From an uncultured Candidatus Saccharibacteria bacterium (GTDB lineage Bacteria > Patescibacteriota > Saccharimonadia > Saccharimonadales > Saccharimonadaceae), in NCBI GenBank assembly GCA_937876715.1, contig CALEGA010000059.1, forward strand, positions 1-6,856: a stretch of DNA of 6,856 bases. Reading direction: 5' to 3'. The notes under the pieces were generated by a model. It made no database searches. It worked only from the letters and a program-made list of their open reading frames with translations, and was not told where the DNA came from. A program made the position numbers and the translations under genes. Positions 1-5,745 of this stretch are shown in pieces (the stretch's first letter is position 1; each line of letters starts with the position of its first letter).

Positions 1-861
1 ACTAAAGAAATGGCTTGCAGTACACTTGAGAAAAACACCTTGGTTTTGTGGAACAGTAAAAGCGAAGAAGCCGAAGATGGATGGGAGAAAAGTGGCGTAG
101 AGAGTTAGGTTTTCTGCAATACCGTTCATAAGGGCGTGGAGGATGTTGGCGTCGGAGACGGCGACGCTGAAACCGGAACTTTTAGTGAAGCTGCCAAGCA
201 GGAGGAAACAGGAGATGCCGACGAGGAGAATAGGAATTAAAGTGGCGAGGAGGAGGCGGCGGTTTTGGGTTTTGGAAAATTTTTTATGTTGTTTGAACCA
301 TCCCCAGACGAAGTCGATGCCGACGATGAAGGCGAACATAAGACAATGGGTGTGGACGAGTGCAGCGAGAGCGAGCGCGAGGCAATAGCGAAACGGTTTT
401 TGATAGCGCTCTTGGTGGAACATAATGAGGAGGATGACGGCGAGAGGGAGGAGACAATAGCAACGGGCGACTACGGGGAAGAAATATATCATAGGGAGGG
501 TAAAGATGAAGATGATGCGTTGGTAAAGTTTGAGCGGGAGATGTTTAAGTATTAGCCACGCCGAGACCGCCGTGATAAACCAGCTGATGTAGTTGATGGT
601 TTCGAACGGGAGACCGAGCTTAGCAAACGGGAACAGGAGGAGATACCACGGGAGGAAGTGTCCTTCAAATTTCATACGGGCGACGAGTTCGGGGAGAGAG
701 CAATCGCGCGCGGTGAGCCACGCTTGCGCTTCGTCTTCCCAGTTTTCGTGGAACTGGAGCGCAACAAAAGTAATAATGAGGTAGATGGCGAAGAAAATGA
801 GAATAGTACGATTAGCTTTGAGCCATTTTTTAAGAGTGGCAAGACGGGAAGCTTGTTTCAT
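1..861 (-). CDS. GT-C-type integral membrane glycosyltransferase, C-terminus cut by window edge
   Basis: The reading frame opens with ATG at 861 and stays open for 287 codons to base 1, so the 3' end is missing. The N-terminus is basic (MKQASRLATLKKWLKANR) and followed by a first membrane helix at about residues 19-36. Next comes an outward loop with the acidic motif WEDEAQAW (41-48), ARD (51-53) and EGHFLPWY (66-73), then repeated hydrophobic helices (about 87-105, 116-130, 136-147, 160-185, 203-223, 251-270). An acidic pair in the first extracytoplasmic loop of a multi-helix protein is the hallmark of GT-C enzymes of the ArnT/PMT/RgtA-like kind, which use polyprenyl-phosphate sugars. Donor and acceptor cannot be read from the sequence. 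Its ATG overlaps the TGA of the flippase-like gene (ATGA) and no SD precedes it, so translation is probably coupled. Fold class is fairly sure; substrate is unknown. Confidence 0.8.
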   Translation of the reverse strand, partial: MKQASRLATLKKWLKANRTILIFFAIYLIITFVALQFHENWEDEAQAWLTARDCSLPELVARMKFEGHFLPWYLLLFPFAKLGLPFETINYISWFITAVSAWLILKHLPLKLYQRIIFIFTLPMIYFFPVVARCYCLLPLAVILLIMFHQERYQKPFRYCLALALAALVHTHCLMFAFIVGIDFVWGWFKQHKKFSKTQNRRLLLATLIPILLVGISCFLLLGSFTKSSGFSVAVSDANILHALMNGIAENLTLYATFLPSIFGFFAFTVPQNQGVFLKCTASHFFS

Positions 862-1940
862 TTGGTCGAGTTGGCGGGGTTGCCAGGGCGGAGTCCGCGC
901 TTGCGTTTCATATATGCCATTTCAAGATAGACGAGACCGCCGAGGGCGATGAAAGCATAATAGGCGAAGAAGCGCCAAGTGAACATTGCCCAGAAAGTGT
1001 TGCCGGAGCCGAGGTGAGCGAAGACGAGGTAGAACGAGCCCTCGGCGGCGCCAGCGTTGCCTGGGGTGGGGATGAAAGTGATTGCGGCTTGAATCGTGAG
1101 GGCGGTCATAGTGGCGGGGAGGTAGCCGACGTCGCCACCGAAAGCGCGAACGACGAGAAACGGAATGCTATAAAGGCAAAGTTGATAAGCAAAGGAAAGT
1201 GCGATGACTTTTGCTAGAAGTTTTTTGTTCTTGATGACGCGGCGGACAGTGTCGGCGTATTTTTGGATTTCGTTGAGGGTTTTCGCTTCGGTTTCTTCGA
1301 GGTGGCGAACGAGACGGATTTTAGCGCCGAATTTCAAGATAGCGGAGGCGACTTTTTTGGCGGCTTTTGGTTTAAAAGTGAAGAAAAGAATCGTGGTCGG
1401 GACGAAGGCGATAAAGAGGATGCCGACGAAGCTGGCGGCGTAGGTGACTTCAGAGAGGACGATGCCGGAGCCGAAGATGAGAGTGAGGAGGCAGAGGATA
1501 ACGAATGCCGTTTGGAGCGAGACGAAGCCGATGATAGGAATCATCGCGGCGTGTTCGCTGTCGATTTTGCCGTGCTTGTGCATATGGTGGATTTGGAAAG
1601 GTTGCCCACCAACAGCAGATGGCGTGATATTGTCGTAATAACGGCCGAGAATGACGGTTTGGGCGGCGAGTTTTAAATCCTTTTTCTTGGTGAAGTGACG
1701 AATGAGGATATAATACTTGTAGACGTCCGCCGACAGACCGGCGACGAAAGCGACGACGGCGAGGAGCAAGAGCCACCAAGTGAAGTGTGCTTCGGGGAGA
1801 CCCTCGTCGCGATTAAGTTCCTTTGAGGCGGTCCAATAGATAATCAAGACGTTGAAGATGATGAAAGCAAGGATGGCAAGTTGTTTGACGCGCTTGCGTT
1901 TGAAAAAGCTTTGCTTCTTTTCTTCTGGTTTTTCAGCCAT
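858..1940 (-). CDS. Flippase-like membrane protein, LPG_synthase_TM / YbhN (UPF0104) family
   Basis: 360 residues with a charged cytoplasmic N-terminus (MAEKPEEKK...KRKRVK) and roughly eight membrane helices. Two family signatures are clear: GRYYDNITPSAVGGQP at 99-114, and PTPGNAGAAEG at 291-301 with its conserved Glu. These mark the transmembrane domain shared by MprF flippases, YbhN and AglD-type proteins, which are thought to move or handle lipid-linked substrates across the membrane. There is no C-terminal aminoacyl-transferase (synthetase) domain as in MprF, so lysyl-PG synthesis is not implied. The tail is basic (MKRKRGLRPGN). It is the first gene of a two-gene operon with the GT-C glycosyltransferase, which suggests a shared lipid-linked sugar pathway (inference). 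The start is supported by the N-terminal charge pattern and by a stop-rich region upstream. No SD is visible, and a TATAAT sits only eight bases before the ATG. Confidence 0.88.
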   Translation of the reverse strand: MAEKPEEKKQSFFKRKRVKQLAILAFIIFNVLIIYWTASKELNRDEGLPEAHFTWWLLLLAVVAFVAGLSADVYKYYILIRHFTKKKDLKLAAQTVILGRYYDNITPSAVGGQPFQIHHMHKHGKIDSEHAAMIPIIGFVSLQTAFVILCLLTLIFGSGIVLSEVTYAASFVGILFIAFVPTTILFFTFKPKAAKKVASAILKFGAKIRLVRHLEETEAKTLNEIQKYADTVRRVIKNKKLLAKVIALSFAYQLCLYSIPFLVVRAFGGDVGYLPATMTALTIQAAITFIPTPGNAGAAEGSFYLVFAHLGSGNTFWAMFTWRFFAYYAFIALGGLVYLEMAYMKRKRGLRPGNPANSTK

Positions 1941-1948
1941 ATAAAATG

Positions 1949-1954
1949 ATTATA
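1949..1954 (-). promoter_or_regulatory. -10 box of the flippase/glycosyltransferase operon, possibly leaderless
   Basis: On the minus strand the sequence is an exact TATAAT ending eight bases before the ATG at 1940. Transcription would begin about two or three bases before the start codon. There is no TGn extension. The position for a -35 falls inside the terminator of the preceding gene (TAGCTT at 17-base spacing), so no good -35 is present. There is no purine-rich SD between the box and the ATG. The exact hexamer in a short gap just after a terminator supports a promoter; the start site is inferred. Confidence 0.6.
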
Positions 1955-1967
1955 CTTGATGCTGTGC

Positions 1968-2000
1968 AAAAAAGCTAGGTCTTAGTAACCTAGCTTTTTT
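1968..2000 (-). terminator. Rho-independent terminator after the LPKTG protein gene
   Basis: A 13-base inverted repeat, 1968-1980 against 1988-2000, has a 7-base loop. The core is GCTAGGT/ACCTAGC, flanked by six A/T pairs. Read on the minus strand, the hairpin starts five bases after the TAA of the LPKTG gene and runs directly into TTTTTT. The A tract on the other side makes it symmetrical, so it could stop transcription in both directions, although no plus-strand gene ends here. Confidence 0.93.
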
Positions 2001-2005
2001 GAGAA

Positions 2006-2398
2006 TTAGTGGCGTTTTTTCGAGAAGGCGTAAGTCGTGGCAGAGCCAGCGAGGAGGGCGAGACCGAGGACGGAGCCGGCGCCGGTTTTAGGCAAGTTGT
2101 CTTTAGTTTCGGACTTAGGAGTGACGGTTTCAGTGGTGTTGGCGACGGGGTCGAGCTTAGTGTCTTCCGCCTTTTTGTCTTCCTCTTTCGAGTTTTCGGC
2201 GACTTTTTCAGGTTCTTTATTGTCGTCTTCACGGACGAGGCTGGATTCTTGGTTGTTTTCGGCGAGTTTAGCCTTGTTTTTGCTGGTGATAGCAGAAATA
2301 AGAACGCCGATGAGGACGATGATAATAATCCCCATAATCAAAGAGACAATGATGATTTTTTTCTTCTGTTTTTCTTGGTCTTCGGTTTGACCGTACAT
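2006..2398 (-). CDS. LPXTG-type surface protein with an N-terminal membrane segment
   Basis: 130 residues in four parts: a charged N-terminus (1-14, ending in KKK); a very hydrophobic segment rich in Ile/Leu/Val (15-38); a hydrophilic low-complexity stalk rich in Glu, Lys, Asp, Asn and Thr (39-101); and a sortase signal with LPKTG at 102-106, a Gly/Ala/Leu-rich helix (about 107-125) and the basic tail KKRH. Sortase A-type enzymes cleave between T and G and link the protein to peptidoglycan. The N-terminal segment may be a cleaved signal peptide or a retained anchor: the only cleavage-like site, around ISA (34-36), is poor. There is no recognisable domain in the stalk and no sortase in the window. 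It is flanked by its own promoter, SD and terminator, so it is probably monocistronic. Identity as a wall-anchored protein is firm; function is unknown. Confidence 0.9.
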   Translation of the reverse strand: MYGQTEDQEKQKKKIIIVSLIMGIIIIVLIGVLISAITSKNKAKLAENNQESSLVREDDNKEPEKVAENSKEEDKKAEDTKLDPVANTTETVTPKSETKDNLPKTGAGSVLGLALLAGSATTYAFSKKRH

Positions 2399-2405
2399 AA
2401 TATAA

Positions 2406-2410
2406 CTCCT
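2406..2410 (-). promoter_or_regulatory. Shine-Dalgarno site of the LPKTG protein gene
   Basis: The mRNA reads AGGAG, then seven bases, then ATG at 2398. This is ideal spacing and fixes the start codon. It contrasts with the flippase-like and trmD genes, which have no SD. Confidence 0.85.
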
Positions 2411-2443
2411 ATTTACAGCCCACCGAAAATATATCTTATGTCT

Positions 2444-2472
2444 ATTATACCATATAAGTTTATTTTAGACAA
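2444..2472 (-). promoter_or_regulatory. Sigma70-type promoter of the LPKTG protein gene
   Basis: On the minus strand: TTGTCT (2472-2467; four of six bases match TTGACA), a 17-base spacer, then TATAAT (2449-2444) preceded by TGG, an extended -10. Transcription should start near 2437, giving a leader of roughly 37-40 bases that carries the AGGAG site. The -35 hexamer overlaps the TAA stop codon of rsmD (2465-2467), so the promoter is packed directly against the upstream gene. No terminator separates rsmD from this promoter, so read-through from the trmD operon is possible as well. Confidence 0.85.
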
Positions 2473-2956
2473 GTGTTATGTAACAATTAGCATATTTTTT
2501 ACTGGTTTCGTCGAGGGGTGCGGGAGAGGAGACGATTAAAATGCCGCCTGTAGTAAGATATTTTTTAAAGTCGAGAATGTTGTCTGGATATTTGTCATAG
2601 GGCGGGTCGATGAAAATGAGGTCGAATTTTTGGTCTGGCACGAATTTGTTGGCGTCTTGCTTGATTATTTGGCAATTCTCGATATTTTTTAGATTTTGCT
2701 TGAGGCATTCGAGCGCCTTGAAATCTTTTTCGACAAAAGTGGCGGAGATGGCACCGCGAGAGAGCGCCTCGATGCCGAGGGCGCCAGTGCCGGCGAAGAG
2801 GTCGAGGACAGTTTTGTCGGTTAAGTCGGGCGTGCCGAGGCGGGAGGTGAGCATATTGAAGATGGCGAGGCGTTCGCGGTCGCCCATTGGGTGAGTGGTT
2901 TTTGAGTTCGGGCTTTGCAGTTCCCTGTTTTTGTATTTTCCGGAAATTATGCGCAT
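2465..2956 (-). CDS. rsmD: 16S rRNA (guanine966-N2)-methyltransferase RsmD
   Basis: 163 residues of the RsmD/YhhF family, which uses SAM to methylate N2 of G966 of 16S rRNA during assembly of the small subunit. It opens with MRIISGKYKNREL, matching the family's RIIsGk.kgr.l start, and then THPMGDRERLAIFNML (21-36). The SAM-binding motif DLFAGTGALGIEALSRGA is at 52-69, the ribose-binding acidic residue in VEKD is at 76, and the catalytic motif DPPY is at 117-120. It is somewhat shorter than the usual 180-190 residues, mainly at the C-terminus, but ends with a normal-looking final strand (YANCYITLV). It lies 21 bases after recG in the trmD-recG-rsmD operon. The possible SD (AAGGAA, about 12 bases upstream) is weak, which suits translation within a polycistron. 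Confidence 0.95.
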   Translation of the reverse strand: MRIISGKYKNRELQSPNSKTTHPMGDRERLAIFNMLTSRLGTPDLTDKTVLDLFAGTGALGIEALSRGAISATFVEKDFKALECLKQNLKNIENCQIIKQDANKFVPDQKFDLIFIDPPYDKYPDNILDFKKYLTTGGILIVSSPAPLDETSKKYANCYITLV

Positions 2957-2977
2957 AGTGATATATTTTCCTTAATT

Positions 2978-5032
2978 TTAGTTTAATGTTGTCAGTTGTT
3001 GGTAGCGTTTTATACAGCTCGTGAGTTCAGGGTAGTTGGTTAGCTCCTCGGAAGTGGCGGCGAATTTCTTGGCGGCGGAGGCGGCGAGAGCGATTAGTTT
3101 CGAGTCGAGTAGGCTGGCGAATTGGAGGTTGAGGGCGCCGTGTTGGAGGGAGCCGTAGATTTCCCCTGGGCCGCGGAGCTTGAGATCTGCCTCGGCGAGA
3201 TGGAAGCCGTCGGTGGATTTTTCCAGTTCTTTGAGGCGGCGAGAGGGTTCTTCATTGGCGGTGGCGAGGAAGCAGATGGCGGCGTCTTTGCCGCGACCGA
3301 CGCGACCGCGGAGCTGGTGAAGTTGGGCGAGGCCGTAGTTGTCGGCGTCCATAATCACCATCAGGTTAGCGTTGGGAACATTGACGCCAACCTCGACGAC
3401 GGTGGTGGAGACAAGGATGTCGATTTTGCCGCTGGCGAATTTTTGCATAATGTCGTCTTTTTCGGCAGGCTTCATTCGACCGTGGAGAAAAGCGACGGTG
3501 CTGGTTTTAAAGATGGTTTGGAGTTTTTTCGCCTGTTTTTTGACCGAGGTAGTTTCCGCCATCGGGTTGTCTTCGATGGCACGGCAAATCCAGTAGATTT
3601 GTTGTTTTTTAGCGAGATATTCACGAACCTTGGGGTAGAGTTCATCGCGGAAGTTGACTTCCTTGATGATTTTAGTGGTGATAGGTTGGCGACCCTTGGG
3701 GAGTTCGTTCAAAATCGAGACGTCGAGGTCGCCGAAGACGGCGAGTTGGAGTGAACGCGGGATGGGCGTGGCGGTCATCATCAGGAGGTGCGGCGCTTTG
3801 CCGGTTTGTTTGACGGTTTTTTCGAGGAGTTTTTGACGTTGGTTGACGCCGAAGCGGTGCTGTTCGTCGATGATAGTGAGGGCAAGGGATTTAAATTGCG
3901 TGTCGTCGGTGAGGAGGGCGTGAGTACCGACGATGAGGTCAACTTCGCCGTCTTTAATTTTCTGTTTGAGGAGGTTTTTGTGCTTGGTGCTGCCGATGAG
4001 GAGGGCGACCTTGATGCCGAAAGGCTCCAAGAGTTCTGCCAAGGATTCGGCGTGTTGGGAGGCGAGGATGGCGGTCGGAGCGAGGAGGGCGACTTGGTGT
4101 CCAGCTTTGACGGCGGAGAAGCTGGCGAGGGCGGCGACCACGGTTTTACCGGAGCCGACGTCGCCTTGGAGGAGGCGGTTCATTGGCGAGGGGTTTTCGA
4201 GATCTTTCAAGATTTCGTAAGTCGCGAGGCGCTGGGCGTTGGTGAGTTTAAATTTGAGGTGGGAGACGAGATTTTTAATGTCGCTGGCAACGAAAGGAAT
4301 TTGGACAGCTTTTAGTTTTTGGTTTTCTTTTTTGTTGAGTTGGCTGGCGAGAATGAGCTCGAACAGTTCTTCGTAGGCAAGGTAGTCGCGAGCGGCTTTG
4401 ACGTCGGCGTCGGATTCGGCGAAGTGCGCCTTGAACAGTGCTTCCTTGCGAGCGCCTGCTCTCGTGAAGCTGACGTGGTCGGTTTCTGGCAAGAGGTCGG
4501 GGATAGCGGCAAAAGACGGGCGGAGGTTTTCGAGGATTTTTTTGAACGTTTCGCTTTTAATGGTGCTGCGGACGGGGTAAACAGGACGGAAGCCGTTGTT
4601 ACGTGCTGCTTGTTTTTCGACGTCGGTGGCGAGTTCCGCCTTGGGCGAGGTGAGCTGGTAGCGACCGCGGTTGAGGTCGTAGTTCCCCGTGAAGTAGTAG
4701 TCTTTTTCGGGGTCGAATTGTTTAGCGCGGTAAGGTTGGTTGAACCAGACGACGCGGATGGCGTCGGTGTTGTCGCGGATGACACCCTCGGTGATGGTGA
4801 GGTTTTTTCTTAGAGTACGCCTCGTGGTGAGGTCGGAGATTTTGCCTTTGATGACGACTTTGCCTGGCTTGATGTCTTTGAGGGCGGTGGTTTCGGTGAA
4901 GTTTTCGTAAGTGCGGGGGAGGTAGTAGAGGAGGTCACGGACGGTGAAAATGCCCGAGTTATTGAGGATTTTTTCGGTTTTTTCGCCCACGCCTTTGATG
5001 GACGCGACGGGATCAGTTAACTTTGGATTCAT
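2978..5032 (-). CDS. recG: ATP-dependent DNA helicase RecG
   Basis: Full-length RecG (684 residues; the E. coli protein is 693). It remodels stalled replication forks and branch-migrates Holliday junctions. The N-terminal part has a helix-hairpin-helix-like segment (SIKGVGEKTEKIL, 11-23), LLYYLPRTYE (34-43) and the OB-fold wedge domain (about 55-135). The helicase core follows: Walker A GDVGSGKT (290-297), APTAILASQH (318-327), DEQHRFGV (389-396), MTATPIPR (419-426), HGRM (517-520), TTVVEVGVNVPNA (543-555) and QLHQLRGRVGR (570-580). The C-terminal translocation region has GPGEIYGSLQHG (621-632), where the usual GTRQ appears as GSLQ. The ATG at 5032 lies inside trmD, whose stop is 20 bases further on. 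An AAGG three bases before the ATG is too close to be a good SD, so coupling to trmD is likely. Confidence 0.98.
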   Translation of the reverse strand: MNPKLTDPVASIKGVGEKTEKILNNSGIFTVRDLLYYLPRTYENFTETTALKDIKPGKVVIKGKISDLTTRRTLRKNLTITEGVIRDNTDAIRVVWFNQPYRAKQFDPEKDYYFTGNYDLNRGRYQLTSPKAELATDVEKQAARNNGFRPVYPVRSTIKSETFKKILENLRPSFAAIPDLLPETDHVSFTRAGARKEALFKAHFAESDADVKAARDYLAYEELFELILASQLNKKENQKLKAVQIPFVASDIKNLVSHLKFKLTNAQRLATYEILKDLENPSPMNRLLQGDVGSGKTVVAALASFSAVKAGHQVALLAPTAILASQHAESLAELLEPFGIKVALLIGSTKHKNLLKQKIKDGEVDLIVGTHALLTDDTQFKSLALTIIDEQHRFGVNQRQKLLEKTVKQTGKAPHLLMMTATPIPRSLQLAVFGDLDVSILNELPKGRQPITTKIIKEVNFRDELYPKVREYLAKKQQIYWICRAIEDNPMAETTSVKKQAKKLQTIFKTSTVAFLHGRMKPAEKDDIMQKFASGKIDILVSTTVVEVGVNVPNANLMVIMDADNYGLAQLHQLRGRVGRGKDAAICFLATANEEPSRRLKELEKSTDGFHLAEADLKLRGPGEIYGSLQHGALNLQFASLLDSKLIALAASAAKKFAATSEELTNYPELTSCIKRYQQLTTLN

Positions 5033-5672
5033 GAGCCTTGCGCCATTTGGCGATTTCGCCGTGATTACCAGAGAGTAAAATGTCGGGGACTTTCATCCCT
5101 CTAAAGTCAGCAGGTTTGGTGTATTGGGGATATTCAAGGTTGTCACCGTCGGAGAAAGATTCGATTTCGGCAGAGGTTTCGCCGCCGAGGACGCCTGGGA
5201 GGAGGCGGGTGATGGAGTCGATAATTATCAGAGCGGGGAGTTCGCCGCCGGTGAGGACATATTTGCCGAGGCTAATTTTGTAATCGACGAGGCTCAAGAT
5301 GCGTTCGTCGTAGCCCTCATAGTGAGGGCAAAGAATAATAAAATGATTATTTGTTTGAGAAAAGTTTTGAGCTAAAGTTTGGTTCCAGATTTCGCCGACG
5401 GGGGTGGGGAGAATGACTTTTGCCTCTGGGTCTTTTGCCTTGACGCTTTCGATGGCGGCAAAGACGGGTTCACAGCGGAGGAGCATACCGTCGCCACCGC
5501 CGTAAGGTGTGTCATCGACGGATTTGTGCGGGCCGAGACCGAAGTCGCGGAGGTTGACGAAGTCAAATTCAACAATACCCTTGTCCTTTGCCTTCCACAT
5601 CATAGAAGTATTGAGGTAGGGTTCGATTGCCTCGCGAAAGAGGGTGATGATGGTGAATTTGATTTTTGTCAT
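5013..5672 (-). CDS. trmD: tRNA (guanine37-N1)-methyltransferase TrmD, short and divergent
   Basis: 219 residues of the SPOUT-fold enzyme that makes m1G37 next to the anticodon and prevents +1 frameshifts. Family motifs in order: TIITLFREAI (7-16), YGGGDGM (57-63), CPHYEGYDERI (115-125), SLGKYVLTGGELPAL (134-148), TRLLPGVLG (155-163), ESFSDG (171-176), LEYPQYTKP (179-187) and LLSGNHGEIAKWR (199-211). The last three-quarters of this covers the trefoil-knot SAM site. The protein stops eight residues after the KWR motif, whereas E. coli TrmD (255 residues) goes on for over 40 more, so most of the C-terminal helical tail is missing. The position of catalytic Asp169 of the E. coli/H. influenzae enzyme is Glu171 here; the partner Arg154 is kept as Arg156. 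It leads an operon with recG and rsmD. The ATG at 5672 has no SD. Confidence 0.96.
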   Translation of the reverse strand: MTKIKFTIITLFREAIEPYLNTSMMWKAKDKGIVEFDFVNLRDFGLGPHKSVDDTPYGGGDGMLLRCEPVFAAIESVKAKDPEAKVILPTPVGEIWNQTLAQNFSQTNNHFIILCPHYEGYDERILSLVDYKISLGKYVLTGGELPALIIIDSITRLLPGVLGGETSAEIESFSDGDNLEYPQYTKPADFRGMKVPDILLSGNHGEIAKWRKAHESKVN

Positions 5673-5681
5673 ATATTGTAT

Positions 5682-5690
5682 ATTATATCA
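5682..5690 (-). promoter_or_regulatory. Extended -10 promoter of trmD-recG-rsmD, possibly leaderless
   Basis: The minus strand reads TGATATAAT, an exact extended -10, ending nine bases before the trmD ATG at 5672. Transcription should start three or four bases before the start codon or at it. The -35 position (around 5705-5710) falls within the terminator hairpin of the upstream gene and has no consensus, so the promoter would depend on the TGn extension. No SD occurs in the short leader. Confidence 0.68.
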
Positions 5691-5700
5691 TATTTTGATG

Positions 5701-5728
5701 AAAAAGCCTCCCTGGGGAGAGGGAGGCT
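5701..5728 (-). terminator. Rho-independent terminator of the cysteine-rich exported protein gene
   Basis: Read on the minus strand: AGCCTCCCT, loop CTCCCC, AGGGAGGCT, followed by a run of T (the A run at 5701-5705). The stem has nine pairs (5720-5728 with 5705-5713), is GC-rich, and lies 17 bases past the TGA at 5746. The T run is short but the stem is strong. The loop is exactly complementary to the loop of the leader hairpin of the same transcript (6576-6581). Confidence 0.92.
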
Positions 5729-5745
5729 GGATTAGGAGGGATGGC

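Noticed and set aside
143..930. Several short plus-strand frames in the left 900 bases
   Set aside because: They are shadows of the membrane glycosyltransferase, which is open without a stop for 287 codons on the minus strand with membrane helices and GT-C-like motifs.
2009..2539. Plus-strand 176-codon frame spanning the LPKTG gene and its promoter
   Set aside because: Antisense to a well-supported gene, its promoter and the end of rsmD. Phe/Val/Gly-rich with no supporting signals.
3055..3105. GGCGG-rich repeats on the plus strand, a possible G-quadruplex or repeat
   Set aside because: Explained by Ala-rich codons (GCC, GCG) encoding the C-terminal AASAAKKFAAT region of RecG. G runs are mostly two bases long.
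3122..3754. Plus-strand open frame of 210 codons opposite recG
   Set aside because: It is exactly antisense to the RecG helicase core. Its protein is a Gly/Glu/Val/Phe-rich product of complementing NNC codons, with no domain, promoter or SD. The minus frame has all the RecG motifs.
3788..4315. Plus-strand open frame of 175 codons opposite recG
   Set aside because: A low-complexity Glu/Gly/Val/Phe-rich shadow of recG, from the same strand asymmetry. No independent signals.
4312..4785. Minus-strand 157-codon frame inside recG, Ser/Thr/Pro/Lys-rich
   Set aside because: An off-frame reading of recG with composition bias and no motif. The main frame is a full RecG.
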